This document shows, piece after piece, positions 1-7,841 of a DNA stretch of 64,000 nt (the stretch's first letter is position 1; every line of letters begins with the position of its first letter). The stretch spans positions 310,001-374,000 of the forward strand of contig NZ_NPKT01000001.1 in NCBI RefSeq assembly GCF_008329565.1, read 5' to 3'. The position numbers and the translations under genes are program-made. Origin of the DNA: Mycolicibacterium sp. P1-5. Its GTDB lineage: Bacteria > Actinomycetota > Actinomycetes > Mycobacteriales > Mycobacteriaceae. The notes under the pieces are model-generated. The model searched no databases and was not told the origin of the DNA. It worked only from the letters and a program-made list of their open reading frames with translations.

Positions 1-651
1 GACGAGATCAACCGCTCCAGCGCCAAGACACAGAGCGCCATGCTCGAGGCGATGGAGGAACGCCAGACCACGATCGCCGGCACCGTGTACCCCATCCCGG
101 AACCGTTCCTGGTGGTCGCCACCCAGAACCCCGTCGACCAGGAGGGCACATATCCGCTGTCGGAGGCCCAGACCGACCGGTTCATGCTCAAAGACGTCGT
201 GGCCTACCCGTCGGTGACCGAAGAGGTCGAAATGATCCACCGAATGGACGCCGGGCTGTTCGACAAAGACCGTCGGCGCGGTGCGGTGGTCGGTCTCGAC
301 GACATTCGCAGCCTTCAGCAGGTGGTGCGCTCGGTGCAGATGGATCCGGCGCTGATGCGGTACGCCAGTGAATTGGTCGCCGTCAGCCGCAACCCGCAGG
401 TGTACCTGGAACCCAAGCTGGCCCGGCTCGTCGAATACGGCGCCAGCCCACGCGCCACGATCGCGTTCTGCCGCGCCGCCCGCGCGCTGGCTGTGCTGTC
501 CGGGCGTGCCCACGTCATTCCCGACGACATCGCCAAACTCGCCCACCGCATCCTGCGGCACCGGTTGATCCTCGGCTTCGAAGCGGCCGCGTCCGGCATC
601 ACCTCGGAAACGGTGATCGACGCCATTCTCCATGCGGTCCGAGTGCCCTAA
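1..651 (+). CDS. MoxR-family AAA+ ATPase, 5' end outside the window
   Basis: The C-terminal 216 residues of a MoxR AAA+ ATPase are visible. The reading frame is open from base 1, where DEINR is the Walker B motif. It is followed by the family signature ATQNP, then EGTYPLSEAQTDRF with the sensor and arginine-finger region, and a helical lid domain. MoxR ATPases act as chaperone-like partners of VWA-domain proteins. This one leads a tightly packed operon with DUF58, two VWA-like membrane proteins and a TPR-like protein, which supports that role. Walker A lies upstream of the window. The substrate is unknown. Confidence 0.93.
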   Translation, partial: DEINRSSAKTQSAMLEAMEERQTTIAGTVYPIPEPFLVVATQNPVDQEGTYPLSEAQTDRFMLKDVVAYPSVTEEVEMIHRMDAGLFDKDRRRGAVVGLDDIRSLQQVVRSVQMDPALMRYASELVAVSRNPQVYLEPKLARLVEYGASPRATIAFCRAARALAVLSGRAHVIPDDIAKLAHRILRHRLILGFEAAASGITSETVIDAILHAVRVP

Positions 652-655
652 AGGC

Positions 656-1519
656 ATGAGCCAGCACCTCAACCGAGCGAGACGGTTCTTCGGTAATGAC
701 ACCCGCGGGCTCCTCGAAGGTGGCCGCTACGCGCTACTGCACACCCGCAGCATGGAATTCGATGACCTGCGGCCGTACGTACCGGGGGACGACGTCCGCG
801 ACATCGACTGGAAGGCCACCGCGCGATCGGGCACTGTTCTGATCAAACGTTTCGTGTCCGAGAAACATCACAAGATCCTTCTGGTCGCCGACGCCGGCCG
901 GAACATGACCGCACTGGCGGCCGGCGGGGAGACCAAACGCGATGTGAGCGAGGCGATTCTGGGCGCGTTCGGCTTGATCACGCTGGGCCGCTCCGACGAG
1001 ATCGGAATGGTCTACGGCGACGCCAGGGGAAGCGCCAGCATCCGGGCCGGCCGCGGCGAAACACATATCGAAGGCATGCTCGCCCATTTCTATCGGCACA
1101 CCATGACCAATCCTGGCCCCAGCAGCATCGAGGCTCAATTGCAGTATGTGGCAACCCATTACCGTCGGCGCATGCTGCTGGTCGTGGTGTCGGACGAACC
1201 GGATGTGATCGCCGGGCTCGACGAGGTCACCGGCCGGCTGGCCGCCCGCCACGACCTGTTGTGGACTTTTGTCTCCGACATGCCCGCGGTCAGCGGTGAC
1301 AGCGATGGCTACGACGTGGCGACCGGTGCGGTGGTGCCCAGCCGGACCCGGCTGGGCCGGCGGGTCGAAGTAGCATATCGCCGCGCCGAGCACCGTCGCC
1401 GAGCGCGACTCGAGGCATTCCTCACCTCCCACGCGATCCCCTTCACCACGATCGGGCGCAGCGACGAGATCCGGCCCCGGCTCACCGCGATGGCGGAGGT
1501 GTTCGCCCGTGCCGGGTGA
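656..1519 (+). CDS. DUF58 domain protein, MoxR partner
   Basis: This 287-residue soluble protein carries the DUF58 core, with the stretch from FDDLRPYVPGDD to DIDWKATARSG at about residues 35-59. The fold is VWA-like, and family members normally follow moxR genes. I chose the ATG at 656, 4 bases after the moxR stop, rather than an in-frame GTG at 632 that would overlap moxR. Purines just before the ATG make a poor Shine-Dalgarno, so translational coupling is likely. No transmembrane segment is seen, unlike some longer DUF58 proteins. Its role is inferred from the operon: an adaptor between MoxR and the membrane VWA proteins. Confidence 0.9.
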   Translation: MSQHLNRARRFFGNDTRGLLEGGRYALLHTRSMEFDDLRPYVPGDDVRDIDWKATARSGTVLIKRFVSEKHHKILLVADAGRNMTALAAGGETKRDVSEAILGAFGLITLGRSDEIGMVYGDARGSASIRAGRGETHIEGMLAHFYRHTMTNPGPSSIEAQLQYVATHYRRRMLLVVVSDEPDVIAGLDEVTGRLAARHDLLWTFVSDMPAVSGDSDGYDVATGAVVPSRTRLGRRVEVAYRRAEHRRRARLEAFLTSHAIPFTTIGRSDEIRPRLTAMAEVFARAG

Positions 1520-1982
1520 CCTGCTGCGCTTCGTCGGCGGCCCGACTCCTTACTCATCATGGTGGTTGTGGCTCGCCGTCGTGCTCCTGCTGATGGTGAT
1601 CGTCTGGTACGCAGCAGTTTTCGTAGCTACTCTGCCGAACGCCCGACTTCGGGAGCTTCCTGCGCTCGGTGATCTTCACGCCTGGCTGACGCGGCGGCGC
1701 TTCGCAGGCAGCATTCGGCACATCACCGACCGCCGGCGCCGTGGCGAGTTGTCCGACGCACAGGCCTATGACCAGATGAGCCACACCGTCCGCAGCTTCC
1801 TGCATCAGACCACCGGAGTGCGGGCGCAGTATCTGCACGTCGACGAGATCGCTGCGGGGACGCTCGCGCCGGCCGCACCACTGATCGCCGCGCTGCGTGA
1901 CGCCCGGTTCGACGCCGGCACCGACGCCGACCCCGACCGGCTCGGCGCACAAGCCGAGGAGTTGATCCGCTCGTGGACCTGA
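1509..1982 (+). CDS. Single-pass membrane protein of the MoxR operon
   Basis: A 157-residue protein with one hydrophobic segment at about residues 18-41, followed by a basic stretch and a soluble helical tail. It starts with GTG inside the end of the DUF58 gene (11-base overlap) and ends inside the next gene (10-base overlap), so translation is coupled. Its place, size and single helix resemble the small DUF4381-like proteins found between DUF58 and VWA genes in other MoxR operons. I cannot confirm the family from sequence alone. Probable role: membrane component of the MoxR/VWA complex. Confidence 0.8.
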   Translation: MPGDLLRFVGGPTPYSSWWLWLAVVLLLMVIVWYAAVFVATLPNARLRELPALGDLHAWLTRRRFAGSIRHITDRRRRGELSDAQAYDQMSHTVRSFLHQTTGVRAQYLHVDEIAAGTLAPAAPLIAALRDARFDAGTDADPDRLGAQAEELIRSWT

Positions 1983-2962
1983 GGTGGTGGCCGATTGCGC
2001 TGGCCGGGGTGCTGGCCCTGGCCGTCTGCGTGGTGTTGGCAATGGCCCTGCCCAGCGCGCGGGCCGACCGGACGCTGCGGCCGCTGGCACACGTCGACCG
2101 GCTGACCGCACTGCCCGAGTATGCGCGGATCCGGCGGCGGGAGACAGTGCTGGCGGTCACGACGATCGCGCTGCTGGTCGTGCTGTTCTTGAGCGCCGCG
2201 CTGACCGCCGCGCGGCCGTCGGGCTCGGGGCGCGAGTTCGAGGCGCTGCATCCCAAGGACGTGATGCTGTGCGTCGGCGCGCCGGTCACTGACGGGACCA
2301 CCTCACAATTCCTCAACCACTTCGCCCGGCAGGCAACGACATACGATGCCCAGCGGATCGGGCTGACCTCCCCGACCGTGCGGGTGCTGCCGCTGACCCG
2401 CGACTACCAGTACGCCGCACAGCGGCTCGGTGAGTATGGTGCGCCGAACGCTGCGCAGGCCGCCGAGTTCGCCAAGACGGTCAGCTACACCGACTATGCG
2501 CCCAGCCTGCGGGACACGCTCGCGCTGTGCATGACCGGGTTCGGCACCGAACCGACCAGCCACCGCAGATCGCTGATCTATCTGGGGCCCAGCACGTTCA
2601 GTCCCGGCGACGAGCGCTCGTTGTTCAGCGGGCAGCAGGTCGCCGATATGGCGGACAAGGCAGGCATCCAGGTGAACGCCATCGCACGGGTGGACGTCAG
2701 CGATGCCGCGCAGCGCGGCGACACCGAGCTCAGCACGCTCGCCGAGCGCAGCGGAGGGCGGTTCTTTCGCTATCACGCCGGCGATTCGGATCCCACGCTG
2801 ACCGACGACGTCGACGCGATCCGCGCCAACCCCGCACCGGTGGTCCTGCCCGGCGGCGCACGGATCACCGGGCAACTGCCCGACGAACCCGGCCCGCTGC
2901 TCGTCACAGGACTGGCGGTTGCCGCCCTGCTGGGCGTCGCCCTGGTGGTGGTGCGCCGATGA
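1973..2962 (+). CDS. Membrane VWA-like protein with degenerate metal site
   Basis: A 329-residue protein with hydrophobic segments at about 7-27, 58-79 and 307-326 flanking an extracytoplasmic or cytosolic domain of about 220 residues. That placement is typical of BatA/BatB-like VWA proteins. The strand that should carry the DxSxS metal motif reads VMLCVGAPVTDG, so the metal-coordinating residues are missing. It overlaps the next gene by ATGA. It is probably a structural partner of the VWA protein encoded directly downstream. The VWA assignment rests on topology and operon position, not on a clear motif. Confidence 0.75.
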   Translation: MDLRWWPIALAGVLALAVCVVLAMALPSARADRTLRPLAHVDRLTALPEYARIRRRETVLAVTTIALLVVLFLSAALTAARPSGSGREFEALHPKDVMLCVGAPVTDGTTSQFLNHFARQATTYDAQRIGLTSPTVRVLPLTRDYQYAAQRLGEYGAPNAAQAAEFAKTVSYTDYAPSLRDTLALCMTGFGTEPTSHRRSLIYLGPSTFSPGDERSLFSGQQVADMADKAGIQVNAIARVDVSDAAQRGDTELSTLAERSGGRFFRYHAGDSDPTLTDDVDAIRANPAPVVLPGGARITGQLPDEPGPLLVTGLAVAALLGVALVVVRR

Positions 2963-4008
2963 GTGTGCATCCGGTGCTACCGCTGGCGCTACTGCTGGTG
3001 TTGGCCGCCGTCATCGTCGGCGTCCGGGCCGTGACGTTGTCGGCGGTGCTGGCGCACACCGGCGACAGTCGCCGGATAGCACTGTTTCGCTGGAGCACAA
3101 CGACATTGGCGATGGTGCTGTTGGTCGTCGCGGCCGCCCGACCCGGCATCGAATCGCCCGCCCAGCCGCAACCCGACCGCGATGCGGCAGCCGTGAGCCA
3201 GGGCGCGAACACCAACGTGTTCTTCGTCGTCGACCGTTCGGTGGACTCCCGGGTGTCCGACTATGGCGGAGCGACCCGGATGTCCGGCATCCGCACCGAC
3301 ATGACCGCCATAGTCGACACCTACCCGAAGGCGCGCTTCGCGGTGATCGGCTTCGCGACGGCTCCGGCGATCGACTGGCCGCTGTCCGAAGACGTCTGGA
3401 GCCTCAAGGCGGTCATCGCGGGTCTCTCGCCGTACGTCAGCGTGACACCAGACGCCGCGTTGCGGGTGGACGCCGGCGCGGCAGCCAATCTGCTGCGCTA
3501 TCAACTCATTCAGGCCGACCAGCAGTATCCACGGGCGCGGAACCTGGTGTTCTATCTGGGCGAGGGCGCCGGCGGGTCGACGGCACCGCAGGGCAGCTTC
3601 TCGGTCGGCGACCGGGTCTCCGGTGGTGCGGTTTTCGGTTACGGCACCGCGACGGGCGGTCCGATTCCGGGTGCGTACGTCGACGGCGCGGTGACGTATC
3701 TGTCCGACGCCCGGTCCGGCGCTCCGGTGATCTCCGCACTCGACGAGAGTCGATTGCGCGGTGTCGCAGACGAACTCGGCGTGCAGTACGTGCATCGTGA
3801 CCCCGCTGCGCCGGTGACCGGCGCCCTGCCACAGCTGAAACCGGACAGCGGTTCGCAGAGCGCATCGTTGACCTCTATCCCGGTCCCCGACCGTGCCGAG
3901 CTGTACTGGGTGTTCGCACTGCTGGCGGCCGGCCTGTTACTGCCCGAGATCTATCTGACGGTGCGCGAGTTCTGGCGTAACCGCGCATCGCGACGGGAGC
4001 CGCGTTGA
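2959..4008 (+). CDS. Membrane VWA-domain protein (BatA/BatB-like)
   Basis: A 349-residue protein with two N-terminal membrane helices (about 5-29 and 45-60), a VWA-like domain and a C-terminal helix (about 313-333). The metal motif region reads VVDRSVDSR, with Asp92. The canonical DxSxS becomes DxSxD, so metal binding is possible but atypical. The ATG at 2959 overlaps the previous stop (ATGA). A longer upstream frame has no start signal and would run antiparallel to conserved coding sequence, so I rejected it. The gene belongs to the MoxR-DUF58-VWA operon and likely encodes the membrane client or scaffold of MoxR. Confidence 0.85.
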   Translation: MSVHPVLPLALLLVLAAVIVGVRAVTLSAVLAHTGDSRRIALFRWSTTTLAMVLLVVAAARPGIESPAQPQPDRDAAAVSQGANTNVFFVVDRSVDSRVSDYGGATRMSGIRTDMTAIVDTYPKARFAVIGFATAPAIDWPLSEDVWSLKAVIAGLSPYVSVTPDAALRVDAGAAANLLRYQLIQADQQYPRARNLVFYLGEGAGGSTAPQGSFSVGDRVSGGAVFGYGTATGGPIPGAYVDGAVTYLSDARSGAPVISALDESRLRGVADELGVQYVHRDPAAPVTGALPQLKPDSGSQSASLTSIPVPDRAELYWVFALLAAGLLLPEIYLTVREFWRNRASRREPR

Positions 4009-4796
4009 CCACGGGAAGGTTGCGCTTGCGTCGCCGGTTGCTGCTGTGGTCAGCGCCCGTGGTGCTGCTGGCGGTGGCCGTGGCTGTCAAGATGATATCC
4101 GTTGTACTGGTTGGTGATTCAGCTATTTCCCATTTCGCTCGTGGTGATGGCGCAGCGCTGCACGCCGACGCCTCCAGGCTGGGCGTGCTGAACCTGATCG
4201 AGCCCGCGAAGGCGCCGTTCGCGGGCGGATCGGCCGCCGTCCTGGAGGGCCGCCTCGGTGATGCCGACGACGAGTTCTCCCGTGCGCTGGCCGGCGACCA
4301 GTCCTGTCCGGTGCGGGTCAATCTGGAACTGGTCCGTGAGACGCAGGGTGACGTGGCAGCGGCTGCGGGGCGGACGGCGGCGGCCGAGGAGCGCTACCGC
4401 AGCGCGCTGGGAATCGTGACCGAGGCAGCCGCGGGCTGCTTCGCAGGCAATGACGATGCCCAGCCCGACCGGCGGGTGGTCCGCGCGGAGGCCCAGGCGC
4501 GCCTGAACGCCAAGATCGCGTGGCTGCATAGTGTTCCGCCGCCACCGCCGCCGGGGATGGCCGCACCCCCACCGCCACCGCCACCTCCCCCGGCCGGTGC
4601 CGCGCCAGCCGAATCTGACACGACACCGCCGGCATTGGGCCCATCAGGCCAGGGGCTGTCGGACATCTCCCCCGACCGGCTGCCCAGCCCCGGAGTCCAG
4701 CCGTCGGCGCCACACCAGCTGGGTGGTGGCGATCCCCTGGACCGGCTGCGCCAATTGCTCACCGATGCCGCATCGTCGGGTAGTGACGCAGGCTAA
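4005..4796 (+). CDS. Membrane-anchored TPR-like protein with polyproline tail
   Basis: A 263-residue protein that starts with TTG overlapping the previous stop (TTGA). A basic N-terminus and one membrane helix (about 14-36) precede two helical repeats resembling TPR units, around AVLEGRLGDADDEFSRAL and EERYRSALGIV. A low-complexity tail with two long proline runs follows. A TPR gene closing a MoxR/VWA operon matches the batC position in Bat operons. The proline runs may bind partner proteins or need EF-P for translation. Family and role are inferred. Confidence 0.75.
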   Translation: MTTGRLRLRRRLLLWSAPVVLLAVAVAVKMISVVLVGDSAISHFARGDGAALHADASRLGVLNLIEPAKAPFAGGSAAVLEGRLGDADDEFSRALAGDQSCPVRVNLELVRETQGDVAAAAGRTAAAEERYRSALGIVTEAAAGCFAGNDDAQPDRRVVRAEAQARLNAKIAWLHSVPPPPPPGMAAPPPPPPPPPAGAAPAESDTTPPALGPSGQGLSDISPDRLPSPGVQPSAPHQLGGGDPLDRLRQLLTDAASSGSDAG

Positions 4797-4878
4797 ACCC
4801 GCTCGCGACTGTGCAGGTTATGCCTGGAAATCGACGAAAATCCGTGCATAAGGCCCACACTCGCGGGTCGCTGGCTCT

Positions 4879-5307
4879 TCAGAACACCACCAGCGCCGCC
4901 GCGGCCAGACTCGCCAGACACATCGACGGTCCATGCGGCACCGTCGAAGTCCGATGCCGCACGGCGATGACGACGGCCACCAACGCGGTCAGCACCGGCG
5001 CGCCCAGCGCGGCCAGCAGCCACACGTCAGGCCCGAACGCGCCCGTGAGCCCGCCCGCACCGAGCGCCAGCTTCACATCGCCGGCGCCCAGCCCAGCCGG
5101 AACCACCTGGTGGACAATCAAATAGAGCGCCGCCAGGCCGAGCGCGCCTGCCAGCGCCGGCAGACCCCGGCCGCAGGCGGCCGCCACACCCAACACCGCG
5201 ACGGCCCCCGGCAACGTCAAAGAGTTCGGCAGCCGCCGCTCGCGGACATCGAACACGGTCAACGCCACCGTCCAAGCCAGCACGATCCCAACCACAGCAA
5301 CCCGCAT
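4879..5307 (-). CDS. Prepilin peptidase-like A24 aspartic protease
   Basis: A 142-residue, almost fully hydrophobic protein corresponding to M. tuberculosis Rv2551c. Both A24 catalytic aspartates are present: Asp20 in FDVRERRLPNSLT and Asp77 in GLGAGDVK. It lacks the N-terminal methyltransferase domain of PilD and is therefore TadV/CpaA-like. It is the last gene of the leftward alaS-ruvX-mltG-aroE run, 9 bases after aroE. No pilin or tad gene is in the window, so its substrate is elsewhere or it acts in another way. Confidence 0.88.
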   Translation of the reverse strand: MRVAVVGIVLAWTVALTVFDVRERRLPNSLTLPGAVAVLGVAAACGRGLPALAGALGLAALYLIVHQVVPAGLGAGDVKLALGAGGLTGAFGPDVWLLAALGAPVLTALVAVVIAVRHRTSTVPHGPSMCLASLAAAALVVF

Positions 5308-5316
5308 GCGCGGACG

Positions 5317-6117
5317 TTAACCCAGCGCGGCCGCCATCTGCTCTCGCGGCGCCGGTCGCCCTGTGAATTGTTCGACCTGACTGAACGCCTGGTTCAGCAG
5401 CATCTGCACCCCGCTGATCACCTCACCGCCCGCATCGTGCACGGCGGCGGCCAGCGGGGTGGGCCACGGGTCGTAGATGGCATCCAGCAGCACCGGAATT
5501 CCGGCGAACACTGCGGCGTAGGCGGCCGCGGCGTCGGCGGGAATAGTGCTCACCAGGACGTCGGCGGTGGCGACCACCTCGGGAAGCGCAGCATCGGTGA
5601 GGTCGCAGTACTCCGCGGTGACGCCGACCGCGCGGCTTAGCTCCAACAGCCGAACGGCCTTGTCCCGGTCGCGGGCGACGACGGTGATCTCGGTAGCGCC
5701 GAGATCGGCCAATGCCACCACTGCCGCGGGTGCGGTTCCACCCGAGCCCAGCACGATCGCACGCCGCAGATGGCGGATGTGCGCCAGCGCGCCCCCGACC
5801 CCGTCGATGTCGGTGTTGTCCGCTAGCCAGCCGCGGCCGGTCCGAACCAGCGTGTTGGCCGAGCCGACCAACGCAGCGCGTTCGGTGTGCTCGTCGGCGG
5901 TCTGCAGCGCGGCGAACTTACCCGGCATGGTCACCGACACCCCGACCCATTCCGGGCCGAAACCCTTGACCAGAGAGGGCAATTCATCGGAAGTACACTC
6001 GATGCGCTCATAGGTCCAGTCGGTGAGCCCGAGCGCGCGATAGGCGGCCAGGTGTAGCTGCGGCGACTTGGAATGCGCAACCGGCGAGCCGAGCACCGCC
6101 GCTTTACGCGGACTCAT
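5317..6117 (-). CDS. aroE: Shikimate dehydrogenase (NADP+)
   Basis: A 266-residue enzyme that reduces 3-dehydroshikimate to shikimate in aromatic amino acid synthesis, in the cytoplasm. The shikimate-binding motif GSPVAHSKSPQLH lies at about 10-22, the catalytic pair is Lys67 (PGKFAA) and Asp103 (DNTDIDG), and the NADP-binding loop reads VLGSGGTAPA. The length is normal. Its ATG shares one base with the mltG stop, so the two are translationally coupled. The M. tuberculosis counterpart is Rv2552c. Confidence 0.95.
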   Translation of the reverse strand: MSPRKAAVLGSPVAHSKSPQLHLAAYRALGLTDWTYERIECTSDELPSLVKGFGPEWVGVSVTMPGKFAALQTADEHTERAALVGSANTLVRTGRGWLADNTDIDGVGGALAHIRHLRRAIVLGSGGTAPAAVVALADLGATEITVVARDRDKAVRLLELSRAVGVTAEYCDLTDAALPEVVATADVLVSTIPADAAAAYAAVFAGIPVLLDAIYDPWPTPLAAAVHDAGGEVISGVQMLLNQAFSQVEQFTGRPAPREQMAAALG

Positions 6118-7346
6118 CAGCGCGCGGAATCCAGCACGCCGTTACGTCGCGCCAGATCGATATTCGCCAGGTGCTGCTGATAGTCGCGGGTGAACAATGT
6201 GGTGCCCTCGGTGTCCACCGTCACGAAGTACAGCCAGTCCCCTGCCTCGGGCCGCTCTGCCGCCGCCAACGCGTCCTGGCCGGGCGAACAGATCGGCGTG
6301 GCCGGCAGGCCCTCCATCGCGTAGGTGTTCCACGGTGTCACCTGCGCGCGGTCGACGTCGGTGGTGGCCACTTCCTGGCGGTCCAGCGGATAGTTCACCG
6401 TCGAATCGAATTCCAGCTTCTGCGGCACGGCCAACCGGTTGTAGATCACCCGCGCGACCTTCGAGAAGTCGTGGGGTTTGGCCTCGCGCTGTACCAGCGA
6501 GCTGACGATCAGGATCTGGTAGGGCGACATCCGCATTGCCGCCGCGGTGTCCAGCAGCCCGACGCCGACGTACTGGTCGGCACTCTGGCCGACCAGCTTG
6601 GCCAAAATCTCCTGCGGTGATGCCGCCGGGTCGACGTTCCAGGTGCCCGGCGCGATCAGCCCCTCGAGCCGGCGATGGTTCCTGCCGAGCGCGGTCACCG
6701 GTTGTGTCGCCCACTGCGGCACGTTCAACTGCGCGGGCGGCGCCTGCTCGGCCACCCGACGCAGATCCTCGGCTGCAACGCACTTCTGCTGACCGTTCGC
6801 CGGGACACAGGTGGACTTGGAGATCAGCGTGAAGATGCCGTCGGTGACCTTGCCCGAGCCGACCTCGGCGATGTCGTCGAGTTGCCGGCCCTCCGGAATC
6901 ACCAGCTTGCCCACCCGGTTGTGCGGGTCAGCCAGCCGACCCACCGCCGCCGACGCCGACATCTCGGTGCGCACCGTGTAGTACCCGGGCTGGATCGCGG
7001 CGATCGCCCCGTTCTTCTTGGCTGCGTCGACGAATCCCTTGATGTTGGCGATGACGTTCTTGTCGCGCAGCGTCTGCCCGATTTGAGTGGTGGAATCACC
7101 GTCGTGCACCTGGATGACGACGTCGTCCTTGCCTTCGCCCGCATAACCGCTGTCGCCACTGAACAGCTTGGCGCCGAGGTATACCGCGGCTACCACGATC
7201 ACCACCAGCAGGGCTGCTGCCGCGGCCCCGATCATCTTGCGCCGGTTTCGGTTTCGCTTGGCACGGACCCGTTCCAAGCGGCTCATCTTGCGCCGCGGCG
7301 GACCGACTGCCACCGGGCCTGAGCGATCGTCGTAGTCGTCAGACAT
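6117..7346 (-). CDS. mltG: Endolytic murein transglycosylase MltG
   Basis: A 409-residue YceG-like protein. It has a basic cytoplasmic head, one membrane helix at about 38-60, a LysM-like region and a catalytic domain. The catalytic glutamate is Glu288 in SSLVQREAK, before ARVIYNRL. MltG cleaves nascent glycan strands at the membrane and so sets peptidoglycan strand length. The start overlaps the ruvX end by 8 bases, a common alaS-ruvX-mltG-aroE arrangement in actinobacteria. The conserved core and the usual neighbours make this secure. Confidence 0.94.
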   Translation of the reverse strand: MSDDYDDRSGPVAVGPPRRKMSRLERVRAKRNRNRRKMIGAAAAALLVVIVVAAVYLGAKLFSGDSGYAGEGKDDVVIQVHDGDSTTQIGQTLRDKNVIANIKGFVDAAKKNGAIAAIQPGYYTVRTEMSASAAVGRLADPHNRVGKLVIPEGRQLDDIAEVGSGKVTDGIFTLISKSTCVPANGQQKCVAAEDLRRVAEQAPPAQLNVPQWATQPVTALGRNHRRLEGLIAPGTWNVDPAASPQEILAKLVGQSADQYVGVGLLDTAAAMRMSPYQILIVSSLVQREAKPHDFSKVARVIYNRLAVPQKLEFDSTVNYPLDRQEVATTDVDRAQVTPWNTYAMEGLPATPICSPGQDALAAAERPEAGDWLYFVTVDTEGTTLFTRDYQQHLANIDLARRNGVLDSAR

Positions 7347-7836
7347 CGTCGCTCCCGTGAGTCACATTGCGGCGCTGGTCAAGCCAGCCTTGAAGTATCC
7401 CCACCGCGGCGGCCTGGTCGATCACCCCGCGCTGAGACTTGGCACGCACACCGGCCTCCCGCAGCGACCGCTGCGCGACCACCGTCGTCAATCGTTCGTC
7501 GGCCAGCCGCACCGGCACCGGCGAGATCCGCTCCGCCAGCGCGTCGGCGACGTCGACCGCGTCCTGAGCCGATGCTCCGGCCCGGTCGGCCAGCGTGCGC
7601 GGCAGCCCGACCACCACCTCGACGATGTCATGTTCGGTGACCAAGGCGGCGAGCCGCCGCAGATGTTTGCCGGTCCGTTCCCGCCGCACCGTCTCGACCG
7701 GGGTGGCCAGGATGCCGTCCGGGTCGCTGACCGCCACACCGATCCGCACCGTTCCCACGTCGACACCGAGCCGACGCCCCCGACCGGGATCGTCTGCGCC
7801 GGGCCGGTCCGGGACACGATTCTGTGCGGAGAGCAC
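7339..7836 (-). CDS. ruvX: RuvX/YqgF RNase H-fold nuclease
   Basis: A 165-residue RNase H-fold protein, annotated as a putative Holliday junction resolvase and also linked to pre-16S rRNA processing. The first acidic residue is Asp26 in [24 protein letters not shown] and [10 protein letters not shown] follow, then the C-terminal [14 protein letters not shown] with the last catalytic aspartate. The GTG start lies 5 bases after alaS. The sequence aligns closely with my memory of Rv2554c. Confidence 0.93.
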   Translation of the reverse strand: MLSAQNRVPDRPGADDPGRGRRLGVDVGTVRIGVAVSDPDGILATPVETVRRERTGKHLRRLAALVTEHDIVEVVVGLPRTLADRAGASAQDAVDVADALAERISPVPVRLADERLTTVVAQRSLREAGVRAKSQRGVIDQAAAVGILQGWLDQRRNVTHGSDDV

Positions 7837-7841
7837 TGAGC

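Noticed and set aside
2527..2958. N-terminal extension of the VWA gene
   Set aside because: The extra 144 residues are an Arg-rich shadow of the upstream gene; the ATGA overlap at 2959 is the natural start.
4531..4600. GC-rich CCX tandem repeat resembling a CRISPR or VNTR
   Set aside because: It is the polyproline coding stretch of the TPR-like protein; there are no spacers or separate repeat units.
4797..4878. A possible terminator with CCCGC/GCGGG arms between convergent genes
   Set aside because: The stem is short and interrupted, with a loop of over 50 bases; too weak to call.
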